Assembly: GCA_030681835.1 (NCBI GenBank)
Contig: JAUXRN010000007.1
Location: forward strand, 1 to 64,000
Direction: 5' to 3'
Length of the DNA stretch: 64,000 nt
From: Actinomycetota bacterium
GTDB lineage: Bacteria > Actinomycetota > Actinomycetes > S36-B12
Shown here: piece after piece, positions 27,415 to 37,539 of the stretch
How the letters are laid out: the number at the start of each line of letters is the position of its first letter
Position numbering within the stretch: the first letter of the stretch is position 1
Notes under the pieces: generated by a model
Databases searched by the model: none
What the model was told of the DNA's origin: nothing
What the model saw: only the letters and a program-made list of their open reading frames with translations
Position numbers and translations under genes: made by a program

Positions 27415-29207
27415 GGGCTCGGCGGAGGAGCTTCGGTCGGGGTCTCGACCGGGATTGTCGGCGGAGGTGTCTCGGTCGGCGTGGGCGTGGGTGTGGGCGT
27501 CGGTGTCGGTGTCGGCAGTGGGGGCGAGGTAGCCACGGTGATCGTGACCACCGAGCCGCGGGGCAGCAGCTCGCCTGCCTGTGGGGTCTGGGCGAGGACG
27601 GTGCCGGCTCCGACGGAACCGTCCTCGAGTTCGACAACCTGCACGTCGAAGCCGATCTGGGCGAGGTCGCTGCGGGCCTGAGCCTCGCTGGTGCCGATGA
27701 GCTTGGGCACCTTGACCAGTCCGGACGACACCGTGATGTTGACCGGGGTGCCGGAATCGATCTGGGTTCCCTCGCCCGGGTCCTGCTCGAGGACGTAGCC
27801 GGCCGGCTGCTGGGAGTTCTTCTCCTTGATCGCGCCGAGAACCAGCCCGGCGTCCTCGAGGGCGGTCCGCGCCGCATCGATGGAAGTCAGGGCGACCAGT
27901 TGCGGGACCGTTGCCTGCTCCAGGCCGCTGCTGATCGTGACGTTCACCGACTGGCCTAGCTCGATGGACTCCCCGGCGGCGGGCTGCTGCGCGACGATCG
28001 TGCCTTCCGGTCGCTCGGAAGTCGTGGGCGTCTGCGCACCAAGCCGTAGGTCGAGGTCGTTGAGCTCCTGGGTGGCAACCTCGATGGTGAGGCCGTCAAG
28101 GTTGGGCACCTGCACCTGGCCCGCCGTCGTCCCGCCGAAGATGTACCTGCCGATGAACAACGCACCGACGATGGCCGCCGTGATACCGATGAGGCTGAGC
28201 GTCCAGAACAGGAAGCCGCGTCGCCGACGCGGCCGGCGGGTGTCGTACATCGGCTCGACACGCGCGGCACCGGCCGCGTCGATGGCAGGCATCATCTGCG
28301 TGCGATCGGTGGTGATGGCCGGGACGGCCGCCGTCACCGGCGAACCCGCGATGGCCCGCTCGACGTCTGCGCGGAAGTCGGCTGCTGTCTGGTAGCGGTC
28401 ATCCGTGCGCTTGGCCAGCGCGTGCAGCACGACAGCGTCGACCTCCGGGGTGACCCCCGGGTCCACCTGGGACGGCGGCAACGGCATCTCGCTCACGTGC
28501 TGGTACGCGATGGACACCGGCGAGTCACCACGGAAGGGCGGTCGTCCGGTCAGCAGCTCGTACAGCAGCACGCCGGTGGAGTACAGGTCCGACCGAGCGT
28601 CGACGACCTCGCCGCGGGCCTGTTCGGGGGACAGGTACTGCGCGGTACCCATGACGGCCGACGTCGCGGTCATCGTGGTGCCGGCGTCGTTCATGGCGCG
28701 AGCGATGCCGAAGTCCATGACCTTGACGTCGCCCGTCCGCGTGAGCATGACGTTGGCCGGCTTGATGTCGCGATGCACGATCCCGTGCCGGTGGGCGTAG
28801 TCGAGCGCGGCGAGCACTCCCGCGGTGATCTCCAGGGCGCGTTCGGGGAGCAGGCGTCGGCCGCTGGCCAGCAACTGCCGCAGGGTCATGCCGTCGACGA
28901 ACTCCATGACGATGTACGGCACGACCGTTCGTGCGCCCTCAGGCGAGGTCAGGACGTCCTCGCCCGTGTCGTAGACCGCGACGATGTTGGGATGGTTCAA
29001 CGATGCTGCCGACTGGGCCTCGCGGCGGAACCTGGCCTGGAAGGTCGGGTCCTTGGCCAGGTCCGGCCGCAGGATCTTGGTTGCCACGCGGCGGCCCAGC
29101 CGCAGATCCCGTCCTTCGTGCACCTCTGCCATGCCGCCTCGGCCGATGACCTCGCCGATCTCATAGCGGTCACCAAGCATGCGCGCCGGCCCGGGTTCGG
29201 TGGTCAT
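27411..29207 (-). CDS. pknB: Serine/threonine protein kinase PknB with three PASTA domains
   Basis: IGRGGMAEVHEGRDLRLGR, HRDIKPANVMLTRTGDVKVMDFGIA; three PASTA repeats; P/T-rich tail. Confidence 0.96.
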   Translation of the reverse strand: MTTEPGPARMLGDRYEIGEVIGRGGMAEVHEGRDLRLGRRVATKILRPDLAKDPTFQARFRREAQSAASLNHPNIVAVYDTGEDVLTSPEGARTVVPYIVMEFVDGMTLRQLLASGRRLLPERALEITAGVLAALDYAHRHGIVHRDIKPANVMLTRTGDVKVMDFGIARAMNDAGTTMTATSAVMGTAQYLSPEQARGEVVDARSDLYSTGVLLYELLTGRPPFRGDSPVSIAYQHVSEMPLPPSQVDPGVTPEVDAVVLHALAKRTDDRYQTAADFRADVERAIAGSPVTAAVPAITTDRTQMMPAIDAAGAARVEPMYDTRRPRRRRGFLFWTLSLIGITAAIVGALFIGRYIFGGTTAGQVQVPNLDGLTIEVATQELNDLDLRLGAQTPTTSERPEGTIVAQQPAAGESIELGQSVNVTISSGLEQATVPQLVALTSIDAARTALEDAGLVLGAIKEKNSQQPAGYVLEQDPGEGTQIDSGTPVNITVSSGLVKVPKLIGTSEAQARSDLAQIGFDVQVVELEDGSVGAGTVLAQTPQAGELLPRGSVVTITVATSPPLPTPTPTPTPTPTPTETPPPTIPVETPTEAPPPSP

Positions 29208-29250
29208 TCAGCCATTCTCTCAGTAGCGGGTCATCGGGGCGGGATGCGAC

Positions 29251-30693
29251 TCAGCGCAGGACGGCCTGGATGACGGCGCGGGCGATCGGGGCGGCGAGCT
29301 GGTTGCCACTGACCTCGGGTGCCCCGGCATCCTCGACCATGACGGCAACCGCCACCTGCGGGTCCTGGGCCGGGGCGAACGCAACGAACCAGGCGACCGC
29401 CGGGTTGTCATTGCCGGTCTGTGCGGTCCCGGTCTTGCCGGCCACCCGGACGCCGGGGATCTGGGCGTTGCTGCCGGTGCCATTCTCGACGGCATTGACC
29501 ATCATCTCGGCCAACTGGGCCGCGTGCACCGGGGTCATGGCATCGGCGAAGGCAGCGGGGTCCGTGGTCTGGACGATCGCGAGATCGGGTCCCCGGATCT
29601 CCTGGACGAGGTAGGGATCCATGGTCCGGCCGGCGTTGCCGATCGCGGCGGCGACCATCGCCATCTGCAGCGCAGTGGCACGCACGTCGAACTGGCCGAT
29701 GGCGGCCATCGCGGTCTGCGGCGGGTCAGGGTCTTCGGGGAAGACGGACCGCGCGGCCCGCAACGGGATCTGGAACGAGGTATCGAAACCCATGAGCGCC
29801 GCCTGCGCGCGAAGGGCGTCGTCGCCGAGGTCGTTGCCGAGCCACGCGAAGGCCGTGTTGCACGACACGGCGAGTGCCTCGCGGAGCGTGATCATGCCGG
29901 AGGGGGTGCAGGCCTGACCGTTCCAGTTGCGGAGCTTCTTCGTGGACAGGGGGAGCTGATAGGTGCGTGGGCCCGGCAGCAGGGACTCGGGCGTGTACCT
30001 GCCGGATGCCAGCGCAGCCGCCGCGGTGATGAGCTTGAAGGTTGAGCCGGGCGGATTGAGCGCCACGATGGGACGGTTCAGCAGTGGCTTGTTCGGATCC
30101 TCCTCGAGCGACGCATAGTAGTCGCGGATGGCGGCCGGGTCGTGGCTCGACAGCAGGTTGGGATCGAACGACGGCATCTGGACCGATGCCAGGATCCGGC
30201 CGGTCGACGGCTCGATGGCGACCACGGCTCCGCGCTTGCCCTGCAGGCCGTTGAAGGCTGCCTTCTGGGCCCGCGCATCGAGGGTTGTGGTCACCGCGCC
30301 GCCGACCGGCTGCCGACCGGCGAACAGTTGCTCGATCCGGTCCACCACGAACAATGAGGAACGCCCGGTCAGGATCCGGTTCTCGGTGCGCTCGAGACCT
30401 GTGGCGCCGTAGACGAGCGAGTAGAACCCCGTGACCGGGGCGTAGAGAGGGCCGTCGGAGTAGACCCGAAGGAACTTCAGCGTGTCGCCCGTCTCGATCG
30501 ATCGGGCGACGGGGTTGGGTCCCACCAGGATGGGTCCGCGCTCCCGGCCGTACTCCTCCAGCAGGATCCGCTGGTTGCCCGGTCGCTCGCGGTAGTCCCG
30601 GGCAAGGACGACCTGGATCACCGAGATGTTCACGAGCAGGGCAAGCAGGAGGATGGTGAGGACCACGGCGATCCTGCGGATCGGACGGTTCAT
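29251..30693 (-). CDS. pbpA: Penicillin-binding protein (PbpA/FtsI-type transpeptidase)
   Basis: NPPGSTFKLI (SxxK), SCNTAF, GKTGTAQ; operon position. Confidence 0.94.
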   Translation of the reverse strand: MNRPIRRIAVVLTILLLALLVNISVIQVVLARDYRERPGNQRILLEEYGRERGPILVGPNPVARSIETGDTLKFLRVYSDGPLYAPVTGFYSLVYGATGLERTENRILTGRSSLFVVDRIEQLFAGRQPVGGAVTTTLDARAQKAAFNGLQGKRGAVVAIEPSTGRILASVQMPSFDPNLLSSHDPAAIRDYYASLEEDPNKPLLNRPIVALNPPGSTFKLITAAAALASGRYTPESLLPGPRTYQLPLSTKKLRNWNGQACTPSGMITLREALAVSCNTAFAWLGNDLGDDALRAQAALMGFDTSFQIPLRAARSVFPEDPDPPQTAMAAIGQFDVRATALQMAMVAAAIGNAGRTMDPYLVQEIRGPDLAIVQTTDPAAFADAMTPVHAAQLAEMMVNAVENGTGSNAQIPGVRVAGKTGTAQTGNDNPAVAWFVAFAPAQDPQVAVAVMVEDAGAPEVSGNQLAAPIARAVIQAVLR

Positions 30694-32099
30694 GTGCGAC
30701 GCACTACCTGGGTCACGGCGTCGTCAGGCGATGGGGTCATGACCTCGGGACGCCGCGCCCGGTCTGACACACGCAGGAGCAAGGCCACGATGATCCAGTT
30801 GGCAATAAGCGAGGACCCGCCGTAGGACAGGAAGGGCGTCGTGAGCCCGGTCAGCGGGATCAACCGCGTGACACCGCCAATGATCACGAAGACCTGCAGC
30901 GCCAAGGTGATCGATAGGCCGGCCGCGAGGAGTTGGCCGAAAGGGTCGCGCACGGACACCGCGGTGCGCAGGCCACGCTCGATGAGGACCGCGTAAAGCA
31001 GCAGCATCGCCACGAGTCCGGTGAGGCCGAGTTCCTCGCCGAGGGCCGCCACGATGAAGTCGGTGTTCGCGAACGGCACGAGGTTCGGGAAGCCCTGGCC
31101 CAGGCCAGCACCGAGGATGCCACCGTTGGCGAGGCCGAACAGGGACTGCACGATCTGGTAGCCCGAGTCATCGGCGTAGGCCCACGGGTCCAGCCACACG
31201 GTCACCCGCAGCCGCACGTGCCCGAACAGGTAGTAGGCGAGCAGGGCCCCTGCCGCGAAGAGCAGTCCGCCAAGGACGAGCCAGGAGCGGCGCTGGGTCG
31301 CGATGTACAGCATGGTCACGAAGAGCCCGAAGAACAGCAGCGAGGTGCCTAGGTCGGTCTCGAAGATGAGCACGCCGAGGGAGACGAGCCAGGCGAACAG
31401 GATCGGGCCGAGGTCCTTCACGCGCGGCAGCCCTATGCCCACGACCTTGGTGCGCACGAGGGCGAGGGAGTCGCGCTTCTCGACGAGGTATCCAGCGAAG
31501 AAGACGGTGAGCAGGATCTTGGCGAGTTCAGCTGGCTGGAAGGAGAAGCCGCCCAGGCGGATCCATAGGGTGGCCCCGTTCACGGTCGTGCCGATCACGG
31601 GGGCCAGCGGCAGCACGAGCAGGATGAGGCCGGCCAGGCCGAGGGTGTACGTGTACCGCTGCAGGATGCGGTGGTCCCGGAGCAGCACCAGCACGGAGAC
31701 GAACAGGATGACGGCCACGGTGAACCAGGTCAGCTGCGAGTACACATCCGGCGTGGGCGACGGATTGCCGTTCAAGTCGGCACGGGAGGCCGCGGCGACG
31801 TCGATCCGGTAGATCATCACCAGGCCCAGGATGGTGAGCAGGGTCGCTACGGGGAGCATGACCGGATCCGCGTAACGCGCCTTCCAGCGCACCACTGCGT
31901 GCATCGCCAGCGATAGCGCGGCAACCACGGCAGCCGTGATCCACAGGCTGTCACCCGCAGTCTCACCGGTTGCCCAGGTGACCTGGAGGATCCCGAGCAT
32001 GCCGAGGCCCCAGGCGAAGACGAGGAGTAGCAACTCGAGATTGCGCCTCGTCGGCTGGCGCCGCACACGCGGTGGCTGCACGTCGTCAGGAGTGCTCAC
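30690..32099 (-). CDS. rodA: RodA/FtsW-family SEDS protein
   Basis: Multi-TM SEDS motifs (FQPAELAKILLTVFFAGYL; GLTTPFLSYGGSSLIANW); operon position. Confidence 0.94.
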   Translation of the reverse strand: MSTPDDVQPPRVRRQPTRRNLELLLLVFAWGLGMLGILQVTWATGETAGDSLWITAAVVAALSLAMHAVVRWKARYADPVMLPVATLLTILGLVMIYRIDVAAASRADLNGNPSPTPDVYSQLTWFTVAVILFVSVLVLLRDHRILQRYTYTLGLAGLILLVLPLAPVIGTTVNGATLWIRLGGFSFQPAELAKILLTVFFAGYLVEKRDSLALVRTKVVGIGLPRVKDLGPILFAWLVSLGVLIFETDLGTSLLFFGLFVTMLYIATQRRSWLVLGGLLFAAGALLAYYLFGHVRLRVTVWLDPWAYADDSGYQIVQSLFGLANGGILGAGLGQGFPNLVPFANTDFIVAALGEELGLTGLVAMLLLYAVLIERGLRTAVSVRDPFGQLLAAGLSITLALQVFVIIGGVTRLIPLTGLTTPFLSYGGSSLIANWIIVALLLRVSDRARRPEVMTPSPDDAVTQVVRRT

Positions 32100-33469
32100 G
32101 GCGACGTCCCGGGGCAGCCCGCGGGGGGCAGGAGGGTCTGGCACTGGGCTGAGCGGCTGGCCAGTTCGGCCACGATGCGCTCGGCGTCGACCTCGTCAGC
32201 CGCAGGGATCCCCTTACTGACCAACTCCTGGTCGAAGTAGGGAAGCGTGCCCACCTGAAGTCCGGAGTCCAACCAGAGGGTCGACAGCGGGGCACCGAGC
32301 AGAGAGCCCTGGATCCCTTGGTAGACGCTGACTGTCCCGGTACCAGCAGTCCCGTTGATGGCGACGTACCACTGCGTGCCCAGCCACGCGCGGGCCGACA
32401 GGCCCGCCGCCGCCGCCAGGACGACGATCACCAGGACCACGGCGGTGATCCAGGCCCAGCGTCGTCGCGTTCGCTTTCGTCGCTGGCGTCGCTCGCCCTT
32501 CTCACGGGCGCGCCGGCGCGCGGTCTCCGCGGCGGGCACCTGCAGGTCTGCATCGATGAACGGCTGCGGTGCGGTCGGCGGACCACCGTCTATCGGCGGG
32601 GGGGCATCGGGCCGGTCGGGGTCGGGCTGCGCATCGTCGGGGAACCGCACGCCGGGCAGGCGCAGGCGCACCCGCGTCTCGCCCGCCGCCCCGACAACCA
32701 CGGGGGCGAAGGCCTCGGTCACCTCGGCAATGCCCGGGCCGATCTCGGGGACGTCGACGACGTCGGCCACCACGACGGTGACGTTGTCCGGTGCCCCGCG
32801 CTCGAGGGCGAGGTCGACCAGACGGGTCACGCAGCCCGTCGGCTCGCCCTCCGACAGCAGCAGGGAGATCTCATCGTGGGCCACGACGCCCGACAGCCCG
32901 TCGGTGCAGAGCATGTAGCGGTCGCCGTCGCGGGCCTCGCGCAGGGAGAGGTCGGCCTCGACCGGGTTCATGCCGTCCAGCGCGCGCATGATCAAGGACC
33001 GGCGCGGATGAACCATGGCCTCGGCGTCGGTGATGCGCCCGGCGTCCACCAGAGTCTGCACGTAGGTGTGGTCATGGGTGATCTGCAGGAGTTCGCCGTC
33101 GCGCAGCAGGTATGCGCGTGAATCCCCTACGTGCACGACGGCAATCTGATCGCCCAGCCAGTAGACGCCGGTCACCGTCGTGCCCATGCCGGTGAGCTCG
33201 GGATCGTCGGCGATGACGTCGGCGATCCCCTCGCCGACATCCTCGACGGCCTCGCCCAGTGACGCGATGACCTCGGCCACGGATGGGGGATGCACGTCGA
33301 GGTCTGCCACGGTGGCGACCGCGATCGCGCTGGCGAGCTCGCCGGCGGCGTGCCCGCCCATGCCGTCGGCCACCATGAGCAGGGCCGGCCCGGCGTAGCC
33401 GGAATCCTCGTTGCCCTCGCGGATGAGCCCGACGTCGGACCGGGCGGCGTAACGCAGGCGGAGGGTCAT
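32096..33469 (-). CDS. pstP: PP2C-family serine/threonine phosphatase PstP
   Basis: RSDVGLIREGNEDSGYAG, VADGMGGHAAGELAS, HVGDSRAYLLRDGEL, LCTDGLSGVV; C-terminal TM. Confidence 0.95.
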   Translation of the reverse strand: MTLRLRYAARSDVGLIREGNEDSGYAGPALLMVADGMGGHAAGELASAIAVATVADLDVHPPSVAEVIASLGEAVEDVGEGIADVIADDPELTGMGTTVTGVYWLGDQIAVVHVGDSRAYLLRDGELLQITHDHTYVQTLVDAGRITDAEAMVHPRRSLIMRALDGMNPVEADLSLREARDGDRYMLCTDGLSGVVAHDEISLLLSEGEPTGCVTRLVDLALERGAPDNVTVVVADVVDVPEIGPGIAEVTEAFAPVVVGAAGETRVRLRLPGVRFPDDAQPDPDRPDAPPPIDGGPPTAPQPFIDADLQVPAAETARRRAREKGERRQRRKRTRRRWAWITAVVLVIVVLAAAAGLSARAWLGTQWYVAINGTAGTGTVSVYQGIQGSLLGAPLSTLWLDSGLQVGTLPYFDQELVSKGIPAADEVDAERIVAELASRSAQCQTLLPPAGCPGTSP

Positions 33470-33475
33470 GTCGGG

Positions 33476-33961
33476 CTATTTCTGAATCTGAAGCGTCGTC
33501 CGCCCGATGCGCAGCGGGGCGCCGACCGGCAGGACGGTAGGAGAGGTGATCCTGGTGCGATCGATCCAGGTGCCGTTGGTCGAGCCAAGGTCCTCGACGA
33601 CCCACGACCCCTCGGACGGGTAGATCCGCGAATGACGGCTCGAGGCGTAGTCGTCGTCGATGACGAGGGTCGAGTCCGGTGCGCGCCCGATGGTGACCTG
33701 GACGTTCTCCAACGGGATGATCGTGCCCTTCAGCGGACCCTCGATAACGACGAGCCTGCTGCCCTTCACCTTCTGCTGCTTGGCCACCTTGGCCGGCCGC
33801 GGCGGTCTCGCCGCCTTGGGCGCCCGTCGCTCGCGGCCCAGGGGCCGCGCGTCGGCTGGCTGGCGCAGGTCCCTGCGCAGGACGAGCACGGTGGCCAGCA
33901 CGAAGACCCACAGCAGGGTCAGGAAGCCCAGCCGGACCAGGGTGAGCGCGAGCTCGGACAC
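33476..33961 (-). CDS. fhaB: FHA-domain protein FhaB/FipA-like
   Basis: N-terminal TM + FHA (IGRAPDSTLVIDDDYASSRHSRIYPSEGSWVVEDLGSTNGTWIDRTRI). Confidence 0.93.
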   Translation of the reverse strand: MSELALTLVRLGFLTLLWVFVLATVLVLRRDLRQPADARPLGRERRAPKAARPPRPAKVAKQQKVKGSRLVVIEGPLKGTIIPLENVQVTIGRAPDSTLVIDDDYASSRHSRIYPSEGSWVVEDLGSTNGTWIDRTRITSPTVLPVGAPLRIGRTTLQIQK

Positions 33962-33964
33962 GGG

Positions 33965-34690
33965 TCAGCCGCTCCGGAACACCAGTTGGGTCGTCCCGAT
34001 CGTGATCGCGGTTCCGTCGGCCAGGTCGACCTGCGTGATGCGCCCGCCGTTGACGAAGGTTCCATTGGTCGAGCCGAGGTCGCGCAGGAGCGCTGGCTGG
34101 CCGATCACGATCTCGCAGTGGTTGCGTGAGGCGCCTGGGTCCTCGATGCGGATGTCGGTGTCGCTCCCCCTGCCGAGCCTCGTGATGGCGCGCACGAGGG
34201 GGTACGCGATCCCGCCTACCTCGAGTCGCGGCTGGCGCAGGTCGGTGGCCGCGGCGCCCGGCTCGCCTGGACGCCCGTGCGGCTGGGAGCTGACCTCGGC
34301 CCGGGCCTCGCTCCGGACCCGGAAGATGCCCGTCTCCAGCTCGTCGTCCTGGGCCAGGTCGACGGACACCGGGCCGAGCAGCGTGTAGCGCTGCTCGCCG
34401 CCGTAGTCGCGCACCAGCGTCGCCAGCTCCGTCTGGAGGGCGTCCTTGAACACGGCCAGCCGGCGGTAGTCGTGCTCGCTCAACTCCACGTGGAAGACAT
34501 TGGGGATCACCGTGCGTTCGCGGTCGATCACCGCGGCGCGGTCGTTCACCTCGCGCTGGAGGGCGGACGCGATCTCGACGGGCTGGACCTCGGCCTTGAA
34601 GGCGCGCGCGAAGGCACCGTTGACGAGTCGGTCGAGGGAGTCCTCGAACCGTTCGAGCAGTCCCACCGGGGCCTCCGCCTCGTTGTCCAT
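33965..34690 (-). CDS. fhaA: DUF3662 + FHA domain protein FhaA
   Basis: LLERFEDSLDRLVNGAFARAFKAEVQPVEIASAL; ITRLGRGSDTDIRIEDPGASRNHCEI. Confidence 0.94.
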   Translation of the reverse strand: MDNEAEAPVGLLERFEDSLDRLVNGAFARAFKAEVQPVEIASALQREVNDRAAVIDRERTVIPNVFHVELSEHDYRRLAVFKDALQTELATLVRDYGGEQRYTLLGPVSVDLAQDDELETGIFRVRSEARAEVSSQPHGRPGEPGAAATDLRQPRLEVGGIAYPLVRAITRLGRGSDTDIRIEDPGASRNHCEIVIGQPALLRDLGSTNGTFVNGGRITQVDLADGTAITIGTTQLVFRSG

Positions 34691-34839
34691 CGCCGTCGGC
34701 CGGGATCCGGCCTCGTGGCCTTGATGCTAACCCGACGCTGCTCCGTCGTGAGGGATGCGCACCGGGCGCCCCTGGCGCGCATCACCCTCCCAGCGGGTCG
34801 ACACTGGAGGCGGAACCGCCCTGAGGGGAAGTGGTCGTC

Positions 34840-36141
34840 ATGAGGCGATCCGTGCTGCTGGTGCTCCTGTCCGGATCGGCCCTCGTGGCCGGGGTGCTGG
34901 CGGGTGCCGTGGCCTCAAGCCCGGTGGCCTCGGCGGCTGCGGACGCCCCCATCGTCGGGACGTGGACCGGCCAGTTCGGCAGCGTCGTCGTGCAGTCGAC
35001 CGGGACCACCTCCTACGTGGGCGTCACGGCCACTCCGACGAACTTCGGCAACGCCTGCACCCATCCCGCCGGCCAGCAGATGTGGACGATGTCGGGCAGC
35101 GGCACGAGCTACTCCGGCACGCATGTGGGTTTCTGGGTGAACGACTGCTCCGACAATCCCGGACCAGCCAGTTTCACGATCACCGAGGCCACCCCCGGCA
35201 CCCTGACGCTCGTGGTCGACAACGGCTACACGCCACGGCCGACCTACACCAAGCCGGGCACGCTGGTGGCCGCCACGCCTGCTCCGAGTCCCTCGCCCAG
35301 TTGGAGCGGATCGGCTGTTGTCCCACGAGTGAACATCAAGGCACCGAGGGGTCTGATCCAGCAGGGTGGCCGGGTGGTCGAGTTCGATGTGACCGTTTCC
35401 GTCCAGGCTGGCGACGAACTGATCAACTGGCAGGTGAACGTCTACGACGGGAACAACCTCAAGCCCTTGACCTACCAGTACGGCCCGATCTACGACACTC
35501 GCGAGTGGGTGTCGAAGAGGGTCCATTTCTCCTTCGCCCCGAGCAACGCTGCCCCCAGCGCCTACTTCGTCTGCGCCTACGCAATCACCAGTTCCACGGG
35601 AGCCAAGTCGGCCAACGCGCCCTGGACGGCGTGCGCGTGGATCAAGGTCGACCAGGTGCTCTACGGGCGGTGGACCAGCCGGAAGACCTGTGCGTCGCCT
35701 GACGACGCATCGGATGCGTACGCGTGGATGACCAGCGTGCGCAAGTACGCCGGCATCCGGGTCGATTTCCGCGACGCCTGCGGCATGCGTGACTCGGGCT
35801 ACCGCGGCATCGTGGTCCAGGAGCCACTCACACGGAAGTGGTACGACTTCCGTATGTGGACCAGGGCGCAGGTCGACGACTTGTTCTACCAACTGCTGGA
35901 TCTCGAGTGCCGCACGCAGATCCCCAACACCCGGCGCTATGCGGCGGCCCGTAGTGCCTGCCGCAACGGTGCTGCTTCGACCGGGAGTCAGCCGGATGGG
36001 GCGATCGGGGCGCGGACCTTCTACACCGCTACTCGCAGCGCCTTCCTGCCGTACTTCGACGCCGACCTCACGGCCGGTGGTGTGCAGACCACGACGAACC
36101 CTGCGGCCCTTCCGCAGGGTGGGCAGCGGGACAACTCCTGA
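34840..36141 (+). CDS. Secreted Cys-containing protein of unknown function
   Basis: Signal peptide MRRSVLLVLLSGSALVAGVLAGAVASSPVASAAA; no recognised catalytic motif. Confidence 0.75.
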   Translation: MRRSVLLVLLSGSALVAGVLAGAVASSPVASAAADAPIVGTWTGQFGSVVVQSTGTTSYVGVTATPTNFGNACTHPAGQQMWTMSGSGTSYSGTHVGFWVNDCSDNPGPASFTITEATPGTLTLVVDNGYTPRPTYTKPGTLVAATPAPSPSPSWSGSAVVPRVNIKAPRGLIQQGGRVVEFDVTVSVQAGDELINWQVNVYDGNNLKPLTYQYGPIYDTREWVSKRVHFSFAPSNAAPSAYFVCAYAITSSTGAKSANAPWTACAWIKVDQVLYGRWTSRKTCASPDDASDAYAWMTSVRKYAGIRVDFRDACGMRDSGYRGIVVQEPLTRKWYDFRMWTRAQVDDLFYQLLDLECRTQIPNTRRYAAARSACRNGAASTGSQPDGAIGARTFYTATRSAFLPYFDADLTAGGVQTTTNPAALPQGGQRDNS

Positions 36142-36203
36142 TCCACGCTGTTCGGCTCCCGGATGGCCGCCGTGTCCAGCGCCCATGTAGCCTCTATCCG
36201 CGC

Positions 36204-36287
36204 GCGCGAGTGGCGGAATAGGCAGACGCGCACGGTTCAGGTCCGTGTGCCCGAAAGGGCGTGGGGGTTCAACTCCCCCCTCGCGCA
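36204..36287 (+). tRNA. tRNA-Leu (CAG)
   Basis: Acceptor GCGCGAG/CTCGCGC + A; anticodon arm CACGGTTCAGGTCCGTG; class II variable arm; T-arm GGGGGTTCAACTCCCCC. Confidence 0.96.
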
Positions 36288-36292
36288 CAAGT

Positions 36293-36319
36293 GAAGGCCG
36301 GGGTATCTCCCCGGCCTTC
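36293..36319. terminator. 11-bp hairpin between tRNA-Leu and convergent MFS gene (possibly bidirectional)
   Basis: GAAGGCCGGGG-TATCT-CCCCGGCCTTC. Confidence 0.8.
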
Positions 36320-36325
36320 GTCGGC

Positions 36326-37501
36326 TCACGTCGAAGGCGCGATTGCGGCTGCGAGGACCGCCACCCCGGCCATGACGAGGGCCATCGTCGTGAAGGACCC
36401 GGTGGCTGACGCGACCAACGGCCCGATCGCCGGTGTGAGGGCGAGGGCCACGGCGATCGGCGCTGAGAAGATGCCGTTGACGGCGCCGTAGTTGAGGGTC
36501 CCCCAACGGTCGGAGACGGCCGTCGCGTGAACCAGGGTCATCACTCCGCGCACGGAGCCGGTGGCGATTCCTATCAGGATGAGCAGCCAGGCCGGCCCGG
36601 GGACCAGGCCGAGCATGGCGAGGGCCACCGCACCCGCCACGGACCCCGCCGCCAGAGGGATCCACGCGCGCCGGCCGTGCGGGACGACCATGAAGAGGAT
36701 GCGCCCCAGCAGCTGCCCGGCCCCGATGAGACCGAGGGCGACCGCCGCGAGCTCGAACGTGAAGCCCCTCTCCATGAACAAGGGGATGCTGTTGAGCGTG
36801 ACGCTGAACAAGGCGATCGAGATCGCCACCATGGCGATCACCAGGCGCCAGAACCTGCCCGACCTCACGACGGCCGACACCGACTGGTCATGGCGATCGG
36901 GGTGGCCGACGACGCGTACATGCCACGCGGGTTCGAGGCTGAACCAGTACAACGGGAGGTTGACGGTGGCCAGGATTGCCGCCAGCACCAGGTACGTGCC
37001 GCTCCATCCCAGCGCTGACAGGAGAACGGCGACCAACGGAGCGAAGACGGTCGACGCCAGGCCACCCGCGATGGTGACGATCGCCAGCGCCTTCCTGCGC
37101 AGGTCCTGGTAGCGGTGCGTGACGATCGTGAAGGCCGCGTCGTAGAAGACCGACGCCTGTGCGACGGCACAGACAAGGAAGGCCACGCCGAGCATGGCCA
37201 GGTTCCCTGACTGCGAGACGAGGATCAGTCCGAGGACACCCACCGCGGACCCGGCCGTCACGATGACCCGCGGACCCCGCCGATCGAGCAGGCGCCCGAC
37301 CACCATGGCCATGAGCGCCGCGCAGACAAGCCCCGCCGAGAACAGCCCGGTGATTGCTGTCAGCGGCCAGCCCGTGCTCGTTGCCATCTTGGGTGCGGCG
37401 ACGATGAACGAGTAGTACAGGGTTCCCCAGCCGACGATCTGAGCCAGCGACAGGGCCAGCAGGCGCGGCATCGTCGCGTATGGGCTGGCTGCGACGCTCA
37501 C
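36326..37501 (-). CDS. MFS transporter
   Basis: ~12 TM; GRLLDRRGPRVIV loop motif; start about GTG 37501. Confidence 0.88.
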   Translation of the reverse strand: MSVAASPYATMPRLLALSLAQIVGWGTLYYSFIVAAPKMATSTGWPLTAITGLFSAGLVCAALMAMVVGRLLDRRGPRVIVTAGSAVGVLGLILVSQSGNLAMLGVAFLVCAVAQASVFYDAAFTIVTHRYQDLRRKALAIVTIAGGLASTVFAPLVAVLLSALGWSGTYLVLAAILATVNLPLYWFSLEPAWHVRVVGHPDRHDQSVSAVVRSGRFWRLVIAMVAISIALFSVTLNSIPLFMERGFTFELAAVALGLIGAGQLLGRILFMVVPHGRRAWIPLAAGSVAGAVALAMLGLVPGPAWLLILIGIATGSVRGVMTLVHATAVSDRWGTLNYGAVNGIFSAPIAVALALTPAIGPLVASATGSFTTMALVMAGVAVLAAAIAPST

Positions 37502-37539
37502 GGTCGATCGACCTTCGGTGCCCGGGTCCGCCGAGCTGG

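Noticed and set aside
27480-27520. GTGGGC/GTCGGT repeat as a CRISPR or functional DNA repeat
   Set aside because: In-frame Thr-Pro codon repeat at the end of pknB; no spacer-repeat structure.
34485-34500. CTCCACGTGGAAG as parS/regulatory palindrome
   Set aside because: Inside fhaA coding sequence, poor match to parS.
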